A stretch of 64,000 nt of DNA, from NCBI GenBank assembly GCA_964640085.1, contig CAZXFA010000006.1, forward strand, positions 1-64,000, written 5' to 3'. The notes below the pieces were generated by a model, which was given only the letters and a program-made list of their open reading frames with translations, ran no database searches and was not told the DNA's origin. The stretch is from CAZXFA01 sp964640085. Its GTDB lineage: Bacteria > Actinomycetota > UBA4738 > HRBIN12. The translations under genes were made by a program, and so were the position numbers. Below are positions 41,537-50,154 of the stretch, piece by piece; the stretch's first letter is position 1, and the number at the start of each line of letters is the position of its first letter.

Positions 41537-42400
41537 GTGCAGATGGACATGGAACGGGTGACGGAGAACGTCTTCACCAACACGAAGCTGCGTGGCTGCA
41601 ACCCGAGCTTCCTGGCCACCTCCGACGGAGTCGTGGTGGTCGATACGCCGCAGCTGCCCACCAAGGCCGTCGAGATGCGTGAGGAAGCCGAGGGCCACGG
41701 CCCGATCCGATACGTGATCAACACCGAGCACCACGTGGATCACATCTTCGGCAACTATTACTTCAAGGGAGCGGGCACCGTCGTGCACCACCAGGGCGTC
41801 TACGACAACTTCATGGTGGTGACCCCCGACCTCGATCCCTACGCTTACGCGTGGGAGGCCATCCCCACCGACGATCCAGACGGCGAGGCGATCTTCCCCG
41901 ACCGGGACACGTACTACGCGGACCCGAACAAGGCCGCCCTCCGCTTCACCGGGGATCTCACCCTGGAGGTCGGCGATCACACCCTCGAGCTGCTCCACAC
42001 GCCCGGTCACACGCCCGGGCAGATCGCGGTCCACGTCCCGGCCGAGGGGGTGGTGTTCACCGGGGACACCATCTTCTCCGAGTGCCAGACGTGGCTGATG
42101 ACATCGGATGTGGATCAGTGGCTCGACGCGCTCGAACGCATCCGAGCGCTCGACTTCGAGACGATCGTCCCGGGACACGGGCCGATCCAGCCGAAGCGCT
42201 ACGTGGACGTGCAGCGGTCCAACCTGCTCGACTGGGTCGCCGCGGTCTCCTCGGCGGTAGCGAAGGGCTGGAGCCGGGAGGAGACGATCGAGCGGGTGCA
42301 CTTCCGGGATCGCTACGCGGTCGATATCGGCCAGGGATACATGATGGACCACATCCAGACCCTGAACGCCGCCTCGCTCTACGACGAGATGACCCACTGA
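41537..42400 (+). CDS. MBL-fold metallohydrolase with altered metal motif
   Basis: 287 residues. The metallo-beta-lactamase core is present: VVVVDTPQLP, NTEHHVDHIFGN, LLHTPGHTPGQ, FTGDTIF and IVPGHGPI. The usual H-x-H-x-D-H reads E-H-H-V-D-H, so the first zinc-binding His is Glu. The remaining His and Asp ligands are intact. It may hydrolyse an ester, lactone or thioester of the pathway; a different metal or mononuclear site is possible. Last gene of this plus-strand operon, convergent with the MFS gene. Confidence 0.8.
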   Translation: MQMDMERVTENVFTNTKLRGCNPSFLATSDGVVVVDTPQLPTKAVEMREEAEGHGPIRYVINTEHHVDHIFGNYYFKGAGTVVHHQGVYDNFMVVTPDLDPYAYAWEAIPTDDPDGEAIFPDRDTYYADPNKAALRFTGDLTLEVGDHTLELLHTPGHTPGQIAVHVPAEGVVFTGDTIFSECQTWLMTSDVDQWLDALERIRALDFETIVPGHGPIQPKRYVDVQRSNLLDWVAAVSSAVAKGWSREETIERVHFRDRYAVDIGQGYMMDHIQTLNAASLYDEMTH

Positions 42401-42426
42401 GCCCGGCGGCGGTGGTCGATCACGAG

Positions 42427-42440
42427 CGGGGTCAGCCCCG
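42427..42440. terminator. Possible short hairpin at convergent gene ends
   Basis: CGGGG-TCAG-CCCCG spans the MFS stop codon between the convergent MBL and MFS genes. A 5-bp stem without a T-run, so weak. Confidence 0.25.
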
Positions 42441-43622
42441 GTCCTTCGACACGGCGACCGTCATCAGCAGCGCGCCGAGGGCGAGCGCCGCCGCCATCGC
42501 GATCCACCCGGTCGTGAACGAGATCCGATCGGCGATGATGCCGAAGGCGGCGGGCCCGGCCGCGGCGCCGACGTAGATGCCGGTCATCGTGATCCCGGTC
42601 GCCGTCGCCGGCTCGCTCGGGTTCCGCTGCACCACTGCGAAGGTGAACAGGCCGGACCAACCCCAGCCCAAAGCGAACGCGAGCATCGACCCCGCGACGA
42701 CGGTGATCGGAGCGTCGACGGCCAGCATCACGAACCCCGCCGCACCCAGCGCGAGGAACAGCGCGACGGTCGTCAGGCTCACCGAGGCGCGACGATCGAC
42801 CTGCCAGCCCACCACCAAGCGCATGAGGATGCCACAGCCGCTCCCCACCGCTAGGAGCAGGCCGGCCGATGCCACCCCGAATCCGACGTCCACCGCGTAG
42901 GGGACGAGGAACACGGCCAGCGCGTCGGTGCCGAAGATGCCCAGGCCGGCGCCGACGGCGACGATCACCAGCAGGGAGAGGGGCGAACGGCGACGCGCCG
43001 TCCGATCTTCGCCGGCCGCGTGAACGGGGTGGACCTCGAACCGACGGGGCGAGGAAGGTACCAGCGCTGCCCCCCCGGCCGCGATCACCGCCGCCAGCCC
43101 GTACACCCACTCCCAGCCCAGCGGTATCGCCACCAGCGGGACCGCCACCCCGGCGAGGACGCTGGAGGCAGGGATCGCGGCATGTTTGAAGCCGAAGACC
43201 AGTCCCTGACGGGAGACCACCGTGCAGCGAGCCAGCGCGAGGTTGACCGCGGGATGGGCGAGCGCGAGCGCCGTACCGCCGAGCACGGTCACGGCTCCCA
43301 GCGTGATCAGGGACCTCGCCACGAGCGGGGTCAGCCCCAGCGCGATCCCCGCCCCCAGCGCCGCGACCCGCATGGCGTTGGTCCACCCGAGCCGTTCGGC
43401 GCCGCGTCCCATGAGCGGTGAGGAGAGCGCGGACACGCCGAAGAAAGCGCCGACGACCAGGCCGATACCGGCCACGGCGATCCCGAGCGAGTCGGCGAGT
43501 TGGACGGCGAGCGCTCCTGGCAGGAAGCCCGGCAGCATCGCGACGGAGATCGTGAGCAGCGAGGCGGTTGTGACCCGCCAGGGGAACCCCGCCCTGGCGC
43601 CGACCTCCTCCATCGTGGTCAC
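42432..43622 (-). CDS. MFS transporter
   Basis: 396 residues with twelve hydrophobic segments, starting with GTG 43622. The motif between helices 2 and 3 is SSPLMGRGAERLGWTNAMRV, a version of the MFS G-x3-D/G-R-x-G-R-R motif. Residues 200-210 form a charged central loop. It is the last gene of the minus-strand operon, so uptake or export of the substrate or an intermediate is likely. Specificity unknown. Confidence 0.82.
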   Translation of the reverse strand: MTTMEEVGARAGFPWRVTTASLLTISVAMLPGFLPGALAVQLADSLGIAVAGIGLVVGAFFGVSALSSPLMGRGAERLGWTNAMRVAALGAGIALGLTPLVARSLITLGAVTVLGGTALALAHPAVNLALARCTVVSRQGLVFGFKHAAIPASSVLAGVAVPLVAIPLGWEWVYGLAAVIAAGGAALVPSSPRRFEVHPVHAAGEDRTARRRSPLSLLVIVAVGAGLGIFGTDALAVFLVPYAVDVGFGVASAGLLLAVGSGCGILMRLVVGWQVDRRASVSLTTVALFLALGAAGFVMLAVDAPITVVAGSMLAFALGWGWSGLFTFAVVQRNPSEPATATGITMTGIYVGAAAGPAAFGIIADRISFTTGWIAMAAALALGALLMTVAVSKDRG

Positions 43623-43653
43623 GGGGGTCAGCCCTGGGTGAGGGTCATCGCCC

Positions 43654-44697
43654 TCACGGCTGGACGATGACCTTGAGCGCCCCGTCGCGGCGCTCGTTGA
43701 AGGTCTCCAAGGCCTCGGAGAAGCTCGACAGCGGGAAGTGATGGGTGATGAGCTCCCGCACCCGGATCCGACCGTCCACGACCAGCGGGATCACGTGGAG
43801 CATCTCTCCCGCCGAGGCCCTCGCCCCCAAGAGCTCGTACTCGTACAGCACCAGCTCGCGGAGCGACAGCTCCACCGGAAGGGTCGGGATACCCACCGAG
43901 GCCACCCGACCACCGTTGCGGAGGACCGCCAGGCTCCATCGGAACGTCTCGGGCACACCGGCGCATTCGAGGACCACGTCGGCTCCCAGGCCCCCCGTCG
44001 CATCGCGGATCTCCCGCACCGGATCGCCCGCCGTGTAGTCCACGACGTCGCTGCCCATCTCCTTGGCCTTCTCGAGCCTGGATCCCCTGCCGACGACGAT
44101 CACGGCGCCCGCGCCGCGAACACGGGCGGCCTCGGCGGCCAGCAGACCGACGGGGCCGGGACCGAAGACCACCACCGCGTCGCCGGGTCGATTCCCGCCT
44201 CGGTTCGCGGTGTGCAGCGCGATCGAAGCCGGATCGAGCACCGCGCCTTCGTCGTAGGAGAGGCTCTGTGGGAGTCTGAACACCGACTTCACGCCATGCA
44301 CCACGTACTCGGCGAACGCCCCCTGGGACGTGTGGCCATACTGTCGGTGCAGTCCCGCCTTCCCGTAGTTCTCACAGAGGTTGTACCGGCCCTCGACGCA
44401 TTTCTGGCAGAACCCGCAGGCGTCATGGGACGTGCCGGCGACGGGGTCCCCGACCTTCCATCCCAGCAGCTCAGCCCCCTCCCCCAGCGCGACGACGTCG
44501 CCCGCCCATTCGTGGCCAGGGATGAACGGGAAGCTCGGCGGCCAGAATCCCGGATAGTCGCCCCTGAGCAGGTGCGCATCGGTGCCGCAGATCGTCACGG
44601 CGCGGACCCGGCACTTGACCTGGAACGGGCCCGGCTCGGGTTCGGGGACCTCCTCCACGTACATCAAGTTCGGTTCCTTCGCGACGAGGGCTTTCAT
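43654..44697 (-). CDS. Zinc-dependent alcohol dehydrogenase (MDR family)
   Basis: 347 residues. Catalytic zinc ligands are in ICGTDAHLL and FIPGHEWAG; the structural zinc Cys cluster is DACGFCQKCVEGRYNLCENYG. The NAD(P)-binding motif is VVVFGPGPVGLLAAEAARV. Typical of threonine/sorbitol-dehydrogenase-like MDR enzymes that oxidise polyols or other secondary alcohols. It sits 31 bases ahead of the MFS gene in the same operon. Confidence 0.88.
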   Translation of the reverse strand: MKALVAKEPNLMYVEEVPEPEPGPFQVKCRVRAVTICGTDAHLLRGDYPGFWPPSFPFIPGHEWAGDVVALGEGAELLGWKVGDPVAGTSHDACGFCQKCVEGRYNLCENYGKAGLHRQYGHTSQGAFAEYVVHGVKSVFRLPQSLSYDEGAVLDPASIALHTANRGGNRPGDAVVVFGPGPVGLLAAEAARVRGAGAVIVVGRGSRLEKAKEMGSDVVDYTAGDPVREIRDATGGLGADVVLECAGVPETFRWSLAVLRNGGRVASVGIPTLPVELSLRELVLYEYELLGARASAGEMLHVIPLVVDGRIRVRELITHHFPLSSFSEALETFNERRDGALKVIVQP

Positions 44698-44712
44698 CGG
44701 GCCTCCCTCGAT

Positions 44713-45600
44713 TCAGATGACTGCCAATGGGTCGACCATCGATCCGGTCGCACCGCGGATCTTCAGTGGTAGCGCCACGAACAGGAACTCGTACACCTTG
44801 GCCCGGGCGATCTCCTCGAGGTAGGCGCTCTCCATCAGGTAGATCCCGTTCTCGATGAGCAGGCGGGTGTGCACCGGCTGCGGGTTCGCCGGCGTGCCAC
44901 GATCGGGCGCGGGCTGCACCTCGTAGGTCTCCGTGTCGGTGCCGGTTCCGACCACACCGCGCTCAAGGAGCCAGTCGGCCGCCGACAGATCGGGGCCCGC
45001 TGTTCGGTGCTTCGCCATCGCCTCTTCGTCCGGCCAGAACCTGAGGTATCCGGTCCGGATCAGCACGACGTCCCACCGGCGGACCTCCACCCCCTCCCAG
45101 TCGGCGATCGCCTGCACCTCGGAGACGTCGATCGACGCGCCGGCCGGCAGGGCCTCCAGGCCGCGGTACCCGGGTGCGTCCAGAAGGACACCCCTGGTAA
45201 AGAAGGGGGGCATCTTGGTGGCGTCACCCATCTTGGGCCCCTTGTCCGTCAGGTGCTCGGCGACGCTGCCCCCGCCGTACCAGTGGTCGTCCGGCCCCAC
45301 GGTCATGTGCGCGAGAGCGTCGAAGTGCGTCCCCGAATGGGAGGTCGCGCTCACCACCTCCGCCATGTACCCGAGCCCCGCATCGTTCGGAGGGCCCCAC
45401 GGCTGGGCACCCTCGGCGCGGATCCCGCCGGGCGTCCGGTAGTTGGTGACCTGGAACGGCGGATGACCTGGGAACAACGGCATGCCGGGGAACCTGACCA
45501 GAGCCAGCGAGAAGCACCTCCCCTGCTTCACGTAGCCGGCAGCCTCCACGATCTTCTCGGCGGGGATGTCTCCCGCGGGACCGACCTCTCGTGGACTCAT
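44713..45600 (-). CDS. Cyclase-family metal hydrolase (PF04199)
   Basis: 295 residues. The metal-binding motif SHSGTHFDALAHM fits the H-x-G-T-H-x-D-x3-H signature of the cyclase family, which includes kynurenine formamidase and isatin hydrolase. DVVLIRTGYLRFWPDEEAM and HTRLLIENGIYLMES are further family segments. It probably opens an amide, lactam or lactone. It overlaps the molybdenum hydroxylase gene by 4 bases. Confidence 0.85.
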   Translation of the reverse strand: MSPREVGPAGDIPAEKIVEAAGYVKQGRCFSLALVRFPGMPLFPGHPPFQVTNYRTPGGIRAEGAQPWGPPNDAGLGYMAEVVSATSHSGTHFDALAHMTVGPDDHWYGGGSVAEHLTDKGPKMGDATKMPPFFTRGVLLDAPGYRGLEALPAGASIDVSEVQAIADWEGVEVRRWDVVLIRTGYLRFWPDEEAMAKHRTAGPDLSAADWLLERGVVGTGTDTETYEVQPAPDRGTPANPQPVHTRLLIENGIYLMESAYLEEIARAKVYEFLFVALPLKIRGATGSMVDPLAVI

Positions 45601-47837
45601 CTCGCCTCCTTCAAGGCCAGCCAGACCCGTTCGGGGGTGAGCGGGAGGTCGCGGATCGCGACGCCCGTGGCGTCCCGAACGGCGGCGGCGACGGCCGGAG
45701 CGGCAACCAGCACGCTGCCCTCGGCGATCCCCTTCACGCCGTACGGCCCAGGCCCGTCGGCGTTCTCCACGTTCTCGCTGATCATCTCCACCGGGAGGTC
45801 CAGGCTGGTAACGATCTGATAGTCGACGGCCCCCAGGTTCCGGATCCGGCCCGTTTCATCGAGGATGATCTGCTCCATCAGCGTGTGACCGAGGCCCATG
45901 ACCGCCCCACCTTCGTCCTGGGCGGCCACCTGCATCGGGTTCAGCGCCCGGCCGACGTCACCCACGGTGACGTACCGGTGGACCATGATGAAGCCCGTTT
46001 CCCGGTCGACCTCCACCTCCGTGGCCGTGCAGTTGAACTCGAAGAACGCGGCCGTCCCGCCGAGCGGATGGTCGGGGTCCTGATCCCTGCGCATCTCCCC
46101 CCTGCCGAGGAGCTCCCCGCCGAGGGGACCGAGGCCCTCGCGGAGGACCTCGGCGATCGGGAGCTCACGGCTCGGCAGCCGGACGACACCGTTGTCCACC
46201 ACCACCTCCGTCTCGGCGACCCCGTAGACCCTGGAGGCCATCATCCGCAGCTGATCCTGGATGTCCCGGCAGGCCCGAAGCACGGCCGTCCCCATCAGGG
46301 TGGTCGAGCGGCTCGCCGAGGTCTGCTGGTCGTACGGGACCGTCGCGGTGTCCCCCATCACCACCGCGATCCGGTCGAAGGGAGCACCGAGCTCCTGGGA
46401 CGCGATCTGCGCGAAGACCGTGCGGGCTCCCTGTCCCATGTCGGACGTCCCGGCGTAGAGAACCACGCTCCCGTCGACCAGGAGCCGCACCGTCGAGTAG
46501 GACAGGCCGGTCGTGGGGCCGGACTTGATGCCCACCGCGATCCCCCGACCCCGCCCGGCGGGGATCGGGGTCCCCCACCCGATGCGCTTGGCGGCGACCT
46601 CGACCACCTGGGCCCAGTCGCCGTCAGCCCGCTCGCCCGGGATGAAGGCCTCGCCAGACCGCGCCAGGTTGAGCAGCCGGATGTCGAGACGGTCGATGCC
46701 GAGGGCCAGCGCCGCCTCGTCCACGTTGGACTCGCGCGCCCAGCTCACCTGGGGCACGCCGAACCCGCGGAACGCCGTACCGGGAGTGGTGTGGGACAGG
46801 AGCGAGCGGGCAACGATCTCCACCGCGGGCACCCGGTAGGGGCCCGCGGCGACGTAGGTGGACTTCCCGACCACCCTGTCCGCGATGTCGACGTAGGCGC
46901 CGATCAGGAAGTCGATGTCGAAGCGCTGGAACACCATCGTCCCGTCTTCGCGGAACCCGGAGCGCACCCGGACCTCCGCCGCGTTGCGACGCACCGCCTG
47001 GAACGTCTCCTCCAGGGTCAGAACGAGGCGCACGGGACGACCCGTCCGCAGCGCCATGAACCCGACCAGCGGCTCGAGCTTCGGGTTCTGCTTGCCACCG
47101 AACCCCCCGCCCGGGTCGGGCGCGATCACCCGCACCTTCGACAACGGCAGACCGAAGATCTTCGCCATCATCTTCTGGAGAAGGTAGGGGTGCTGGACGG
47201 CGCTCCACACCACGATGCCATCGCCATCCGGCGCCGCCATGAACGCGTGGGGTTCGATGGCGAAGTGGGTGACCATGGGGAACGTGTACAGGTTGTCGAT
47301 CACGAGGTCCGCGGCCGCGTCGTCGATCTCGCCCCAGGCGTACCGGTGCTCGGCCAGGATGTTCGTGCGGGCGAGCGGATCGCCGGTTCGCAGCTCCGGA
47401 TCCTGAACCAGCGCAGAGGCCGGGTCGAGCGCCGCGGCAACGCTGAAGACCCCGCCCTCCAGGGGCTCGTGCTCGACCACCACGAGTCCCGCCGCCTCCT
47501 CGGCGGCGTCCCGCGTCTCCGCGGCAACGGCCGCCACCGGCTCGCCGTGGTACTTCGTCTCACCCACGGCGAGCACGGGACGGTCCCGGAACTGCGGCCC
47601 GAACCTGGGGACCGGCTGGGGAAGGTCGTCGGCCGTCATCACCAGCCGGACGCCCGGGACCCTCTCCGCGGCGTTGGTGTCGATCGAGAGGACGCGCGCC
47701 CTCGCAACGTCCAGCGTGACGAGCCTGGCGTGGAGCACATCGGCGACCTTGATGTCCGCCAGGTACCGCTGGAGGCCGGTGACCCGCTCGTAACCACCGA
47801 CCCGCGGGAGCGGAGCGCCGACGCCCTCGTGACTCAC
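45597..47837 (-). CDS. Molybdenum hydroxylase large subunit (xanthine dehydrogenase family)
   Basis: 746 residues from GTG 47837, overlapping the small-subunit stop. Molybdopterin domain landmarks: PDPGGGFGGKQNPKLEP, AFRGFGVPQ, GTSDMGQGARTVFAQIASQ, QQTSASRSTTLMG, and the catalytic Glu region GPYGVKGIAEGSV. The three-subunit form hydroxylates N-heterocycles, aldehydes or CoA-bound aromatics with water as oxygen source. Substrate unknown; the neighbouring cyclase-family hydrolase suggests ring hydroxylation followed by ring opening. Confidence 0.9.
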   Translation of the reverse strand: MSHEGVGAPLPRVGGYERVTGLQRYLADIKVADVLHARLVTLDVARARVLSIDTNAAERVPGVRLVMTADDLPQPVPRFGPQFRDRPVLAVGETKYHGEPVAAVAAETRDAAEEAAGLVVVEHEPLEGGVFSVAAALDPASALVQDPELRTGDPLARTNILAEHRYAWGEIDDAAADLVIDNLYTFPMVTHFAIEPHAFMAAPDGDGIVVWSAVQHPYLLQKMMAKIFGLPLSKVRVIAPDPGGGFGGKQNPKLEPLVGFMALRTGRPVRLVLTLEETFQAVRRNAAEVRVRSGFREDGTMVFQRFDIDFLIGAYVDIADRVVGKSTYVAAGPYRVPAVEIVARSLLSHTTPGTAFRGFGVPQVSWARESNVDEAALALGIDRLDIRLLNLARSGEAFIPGERADGDWAQVVEVAAKRIGWGTPIPAGRGRGIAVGIKSGPTTGLSYSTVRLLVDGSVVLYAGTSDMGQGARTVFAQIASQELGAPFDRIAVVMGDTATVPYDQQTSASRSTTLMGTAVLRACRDIQDQLRMMASRVYGVAETEVVVDNGVVRLPSRELPIAEVLREGLGPLGGELLGRGEMRRDQDPDHPLGGTAAFFEFNCTATEVEVDRETGFIMVHRYVTVGDVGRALNPMQVAAQDEGGAVMGLGHTLMEQIILDETGRIRNLGAVDYQIVTSLDLPVEMISENVENADGPGPYGVKGIAEGSVLVAAPAVAAAVRDATGVAIRDLPLTPERVWLALKEAR

Positions 47838-48319
47838 GGCTCCCCCTTCCGGGCCGCGCCGAGCACCGCCGCCGCGATCTGCTCGTAGCCTCCGCATCGG
47901 CAGAGGTTCCCGGCGAGACCCTCGAGTACGTCCTCGAGCGAAGGATCGGGGTTCCGGTCCAGCAGCGCCCGAGCCGCGGTGAGCTGTCCCGGGATGCAGA
48001 AGCCGCACTGGGCCGCCCCGTGGGCCAGGAACGCCGCCTGGAGCGGGCTCAGCTCTCCGCCCGGTGCGAGGCCCTCGACCGTGGTGACCTCACCCCCGTC
48101 CACCTCGGAGGCGAGCATCAGGCAGGCGTTCATCGCGCGGCCGTCCACGATGACCGTGCAAGCGCCGCACTCGCCCACCGCGCAGCACTCCTTGGTCCCC
48201 GTCAGCTCGAGGTCCTCACGCAGGACGTCGAGGAGCGTGTGGTGTGCCGCCACATCGATCTGGCGTGCCGTCCCGTTGACGGTCACCGTGATGGGGACCC
48301 GCTCGTGCATCTCGATCAT
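47834..48319 (-). CDS. Molybdenum hydroxylase (2Fe-2S) subunit
   Basis: 161 residues. The plant-type cluster motif CCAVGECGACTVIVDG and the second cluster in CGFCIPGQLTAA plus NLCRCGGYEQI are complete. It passes electrons from the molybdenum centre to the FAD subunit. Gene overlaps link it to both the FAD and the large subunit genes. Confidence 0.93.
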   Translation of the reverse strand: MIEMHERVPITVTVNGTARQIDVAAHHTLLDVLREDLELTGTKECCAVGECGACTVIVDGRAMNACLMLASEVDGGEVTTVEGLAPGGELSPLQAAFLAHGAAQCGFCIPGQLTAARALLDRNPDPSLEDVLEGLAGNLCRCGGYEQIAAAVLGAARKGEP

Positions 48320-49188
48320 CGGGCCCCCTCTCCCTCGAGCCGCTCGATCGCGGTCGCGAGCGCCCGACGGCCGAACACCCGCAGCATGGCCAGGCGGTAC
48401 TCGGGCCCGGCCCGGTAGAAGTACGCTGGCGAGGGGTCGGCGTCGGCGAACATGCGCTCGAGCGCGGCGTCCCGTTGCTGCTCGGGCGCCCCCCGGTCGA
48501 CGAGAACCGGGCTATCGTCGACGACCAGGAAGGGACGGGGCCCGACGCTCCCGTACGCCAGCCGGGTGACGCCGGCAGGGTCCACACCGCAGCACAGCGT
48601 GATCGATGCCAGATCGGTCCCCCGCCGCCGGCCGAGGCGGACGAAGGCGGCACCGTACGGACCGGCCGGCATCGGGAGCTCGATCGCCATGACGAGCTCG
48701 GTCGGGGCCAGCGCGGTCGCCTTGGGACCAACGATGAAATCATCGATCGGCACGCGACGGGTCCCGCTCGGGCCCGTCACGACCACGGTGGCGTCGTGGA
48801 CCAGGAGCGGCGGGGCCGTGTCCGCCGCGGGCGAGCAGTTGCAGATGTTCCCCACCAGCGTCGCCCGGTTCCGGATCTGGACCGAACCGACCACCGCCGC
48901 GGCCTCCGAGAGCGACGGGAAGTACTTCCGCACCCGAGCATCCTCGACCAGGTCGGTCATCACCACCGAGGCCGTGATCGACATCGTGTCCCCCTGCTCG
49001 TCGATCGCCGGCTGCAGCTCTTCGATGCGCTTCAGATCGACGACCACCCCGGGCTCGATCCAGCGGTTCCGAAGCGCGATCAACAGGTCCGTCCCCCCCG
49101 CGAGCAGCCGCGCGTCCGCGCCATGCTCTTCCAGCAGCGCCACCGCCTCGGCGACGGTCCGAGGCCGCGCGTACGCGAAGGGCCTCAC
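48316..49188 (-). CDS. Molybdenum hydroxylase FAD subunit
   Basis: 290 residues from GTG 49188. FAD-binding PCMH-type motifs: ARLLAGGTDLLIALRNR and VQIRNRATLVGNICNCSPAADTAPPLL. The C-terminal domain corresponds to CO dehydrogenase flavoprotein C-terminal domain. It reoxidises the enzyme through NAD or another acceptor. The gene starts 3 bases after the HprK-like gene. Confidence 0.9.
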   Translation of the reverse strand: MRPFAYARPRTVAEAVALLEEHGADARLLAGGTDLLIALRNRWIEPGVVVDLKRIEELQPAIDEQGDTMSITASVVMTDLVEDARVRKYFPSLSEAAAVVGSVQIRNRATLVGNICNCSPAADTAPPLLVHDATVVVTGPSGTRRVPIDDFIVGPKATALAPTELVMAIELPMPAGPYGAAFVRLGRRRGTDLASITLCCGVDPAGVTRLAYGSVGPRPFLVVDDSPVLVDRGAPEQQRDAALERMFADADPSPAYFYRAGPEYRLAMLRVFGRRALATAIERLEGEGAR

Positions 49189-49191
49189 GGG

Positions 49192-50073
49192 CTAGAGCAC
49201 CTTCTCGACCTCGTCGATCAGGTCCTGGGGCCTGGCCGCCCGGATGAAGTAGTAGGGGCGTGTGGCGAACCGCTGGACGAACGCGGCCCGCACCGATCGG
49301 AGCTCGGGCCCGTCGATCAGGGGCATCGGCAGCCCCGGAGCCAAGAGCTCGTTCAGCAGGAAGTAGTTCTGCAAGCTGTGGAAGGTCTGGAACTGCCGCT
49401 CGAACGGGATCATCTCGGCGACGCTCGTCTCGAAGTTGCCGTCGATCGCCGGCACGATCACCAGGTTGACGTCGCTGACCTCCTCATATACCTCGAAGGT
49501 CGGCATGCCCCCGAAGAAGATCTCCACACCTCGCTCGGGGCTGGCCTTGTCGGCCCGTTCGGTCCCCTTGGCTCGCTTCTTCAGGAACACGGACTTCGAC
49601 CCCATCACGGCCCAGCCACGCTCATCCGTCACCGTGGTCTCGGTGGAGACCAGCGATGCTCCGCGCCGGCAGGCCTCGATCTGGCACATGCTCTTGCCGT
49701 GGTTCGACTCGCCCCCCAGGAACATCACCGTCTCGTCGCCCATCCGGACCGCGGACGCGTGGAACGGATGCAGGTCCTCCGTTTCCATGGCCTGCGCGAG
49801 CATCGCCACGATCACCTTCTGGAGCTCACCCTGGTACCACTCGCCCTCGAGCCGCATCACCCCGTCCGCGTAGGTGATGGCCTTGGTCCGGGGGTCGCGA
49901 TCCCAGACGATGTCGGCCGAAGCCTTCGTGACCTCCGAGCCGATCTGGACGGACGCGAGACGGTAGTCCAGGAACGTGGTGTCTGCCAGGGCATCGTCCG
50001 ATGGCTCGCTGCCGTGCACGTCGACCCGGATCCGAGCAGGGCCGGCCGACATCTCCTGAGAGAGCTGGAGCAT
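49192..50073 (-). CDS. HPr kinase-like P-loop protein
   Basis: 293 residues. From about residue 104, HPFHASAVRMGDETVMFLGGESNHGKSMCQIEA matches the HprK kinase core in layout: HaSaV strand, then a P-loop GESNHGKS (121-128). Where HprK has the catalytic SDD motif, this has STETTV (143-148), so classical Ser phosphorylation is uncertain. The C-terminus is helical without an obvious HPr-binding tail. Similar HprK-like proteins with unknown targets exist in Actinobacteria. Its place between the GntR gene and the molybdenum hydroxylase genes is unusual and suggests a kinase or regulatory NTPase of the cluster. Confidence 0.55.
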   Translation of the reverse strand: MLQLSQEMSAGPARIRVDVHGSEPSDDALADTTFLDYRLASVQIGSEVTKASADIVWDRDPRTKAITYADGVMRLEGEWYQGELQKVIVAMLAQAMETEDLHPFHASAVRMGDETVMFLGGESNHGKSMCQIEACRRGASLVSTETTVTDERGWAVMGSKSVFLKKRAKGTERADKASPERGVEIFFGGMPTFEVYEEVSDVNLVIVPAIDGNFETSVAEMIPFERQFQTFHSLQNYFLLNELLAPGLPMPLIDGPELRSVRAAFVQRFATRPYYFIRAARPQDLIDEVEKVL

Positions 50074-50154
50074 CAGCTTCCTTTCAATCTCACATCGGTT
50101 CCGCTACGGCGCGCGGAGGATCCCACGGCATGCGCGAGACCCTCCGTCCCAGCC

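Noticed and set aside
49192..50073. True HPr kinase/phosphorylase
   Set aside because: The P-loop and preceding His strand match, but the catalytic Asp pair and C-terminal HPr-contact region are not present, so only HprK-like is claimed.
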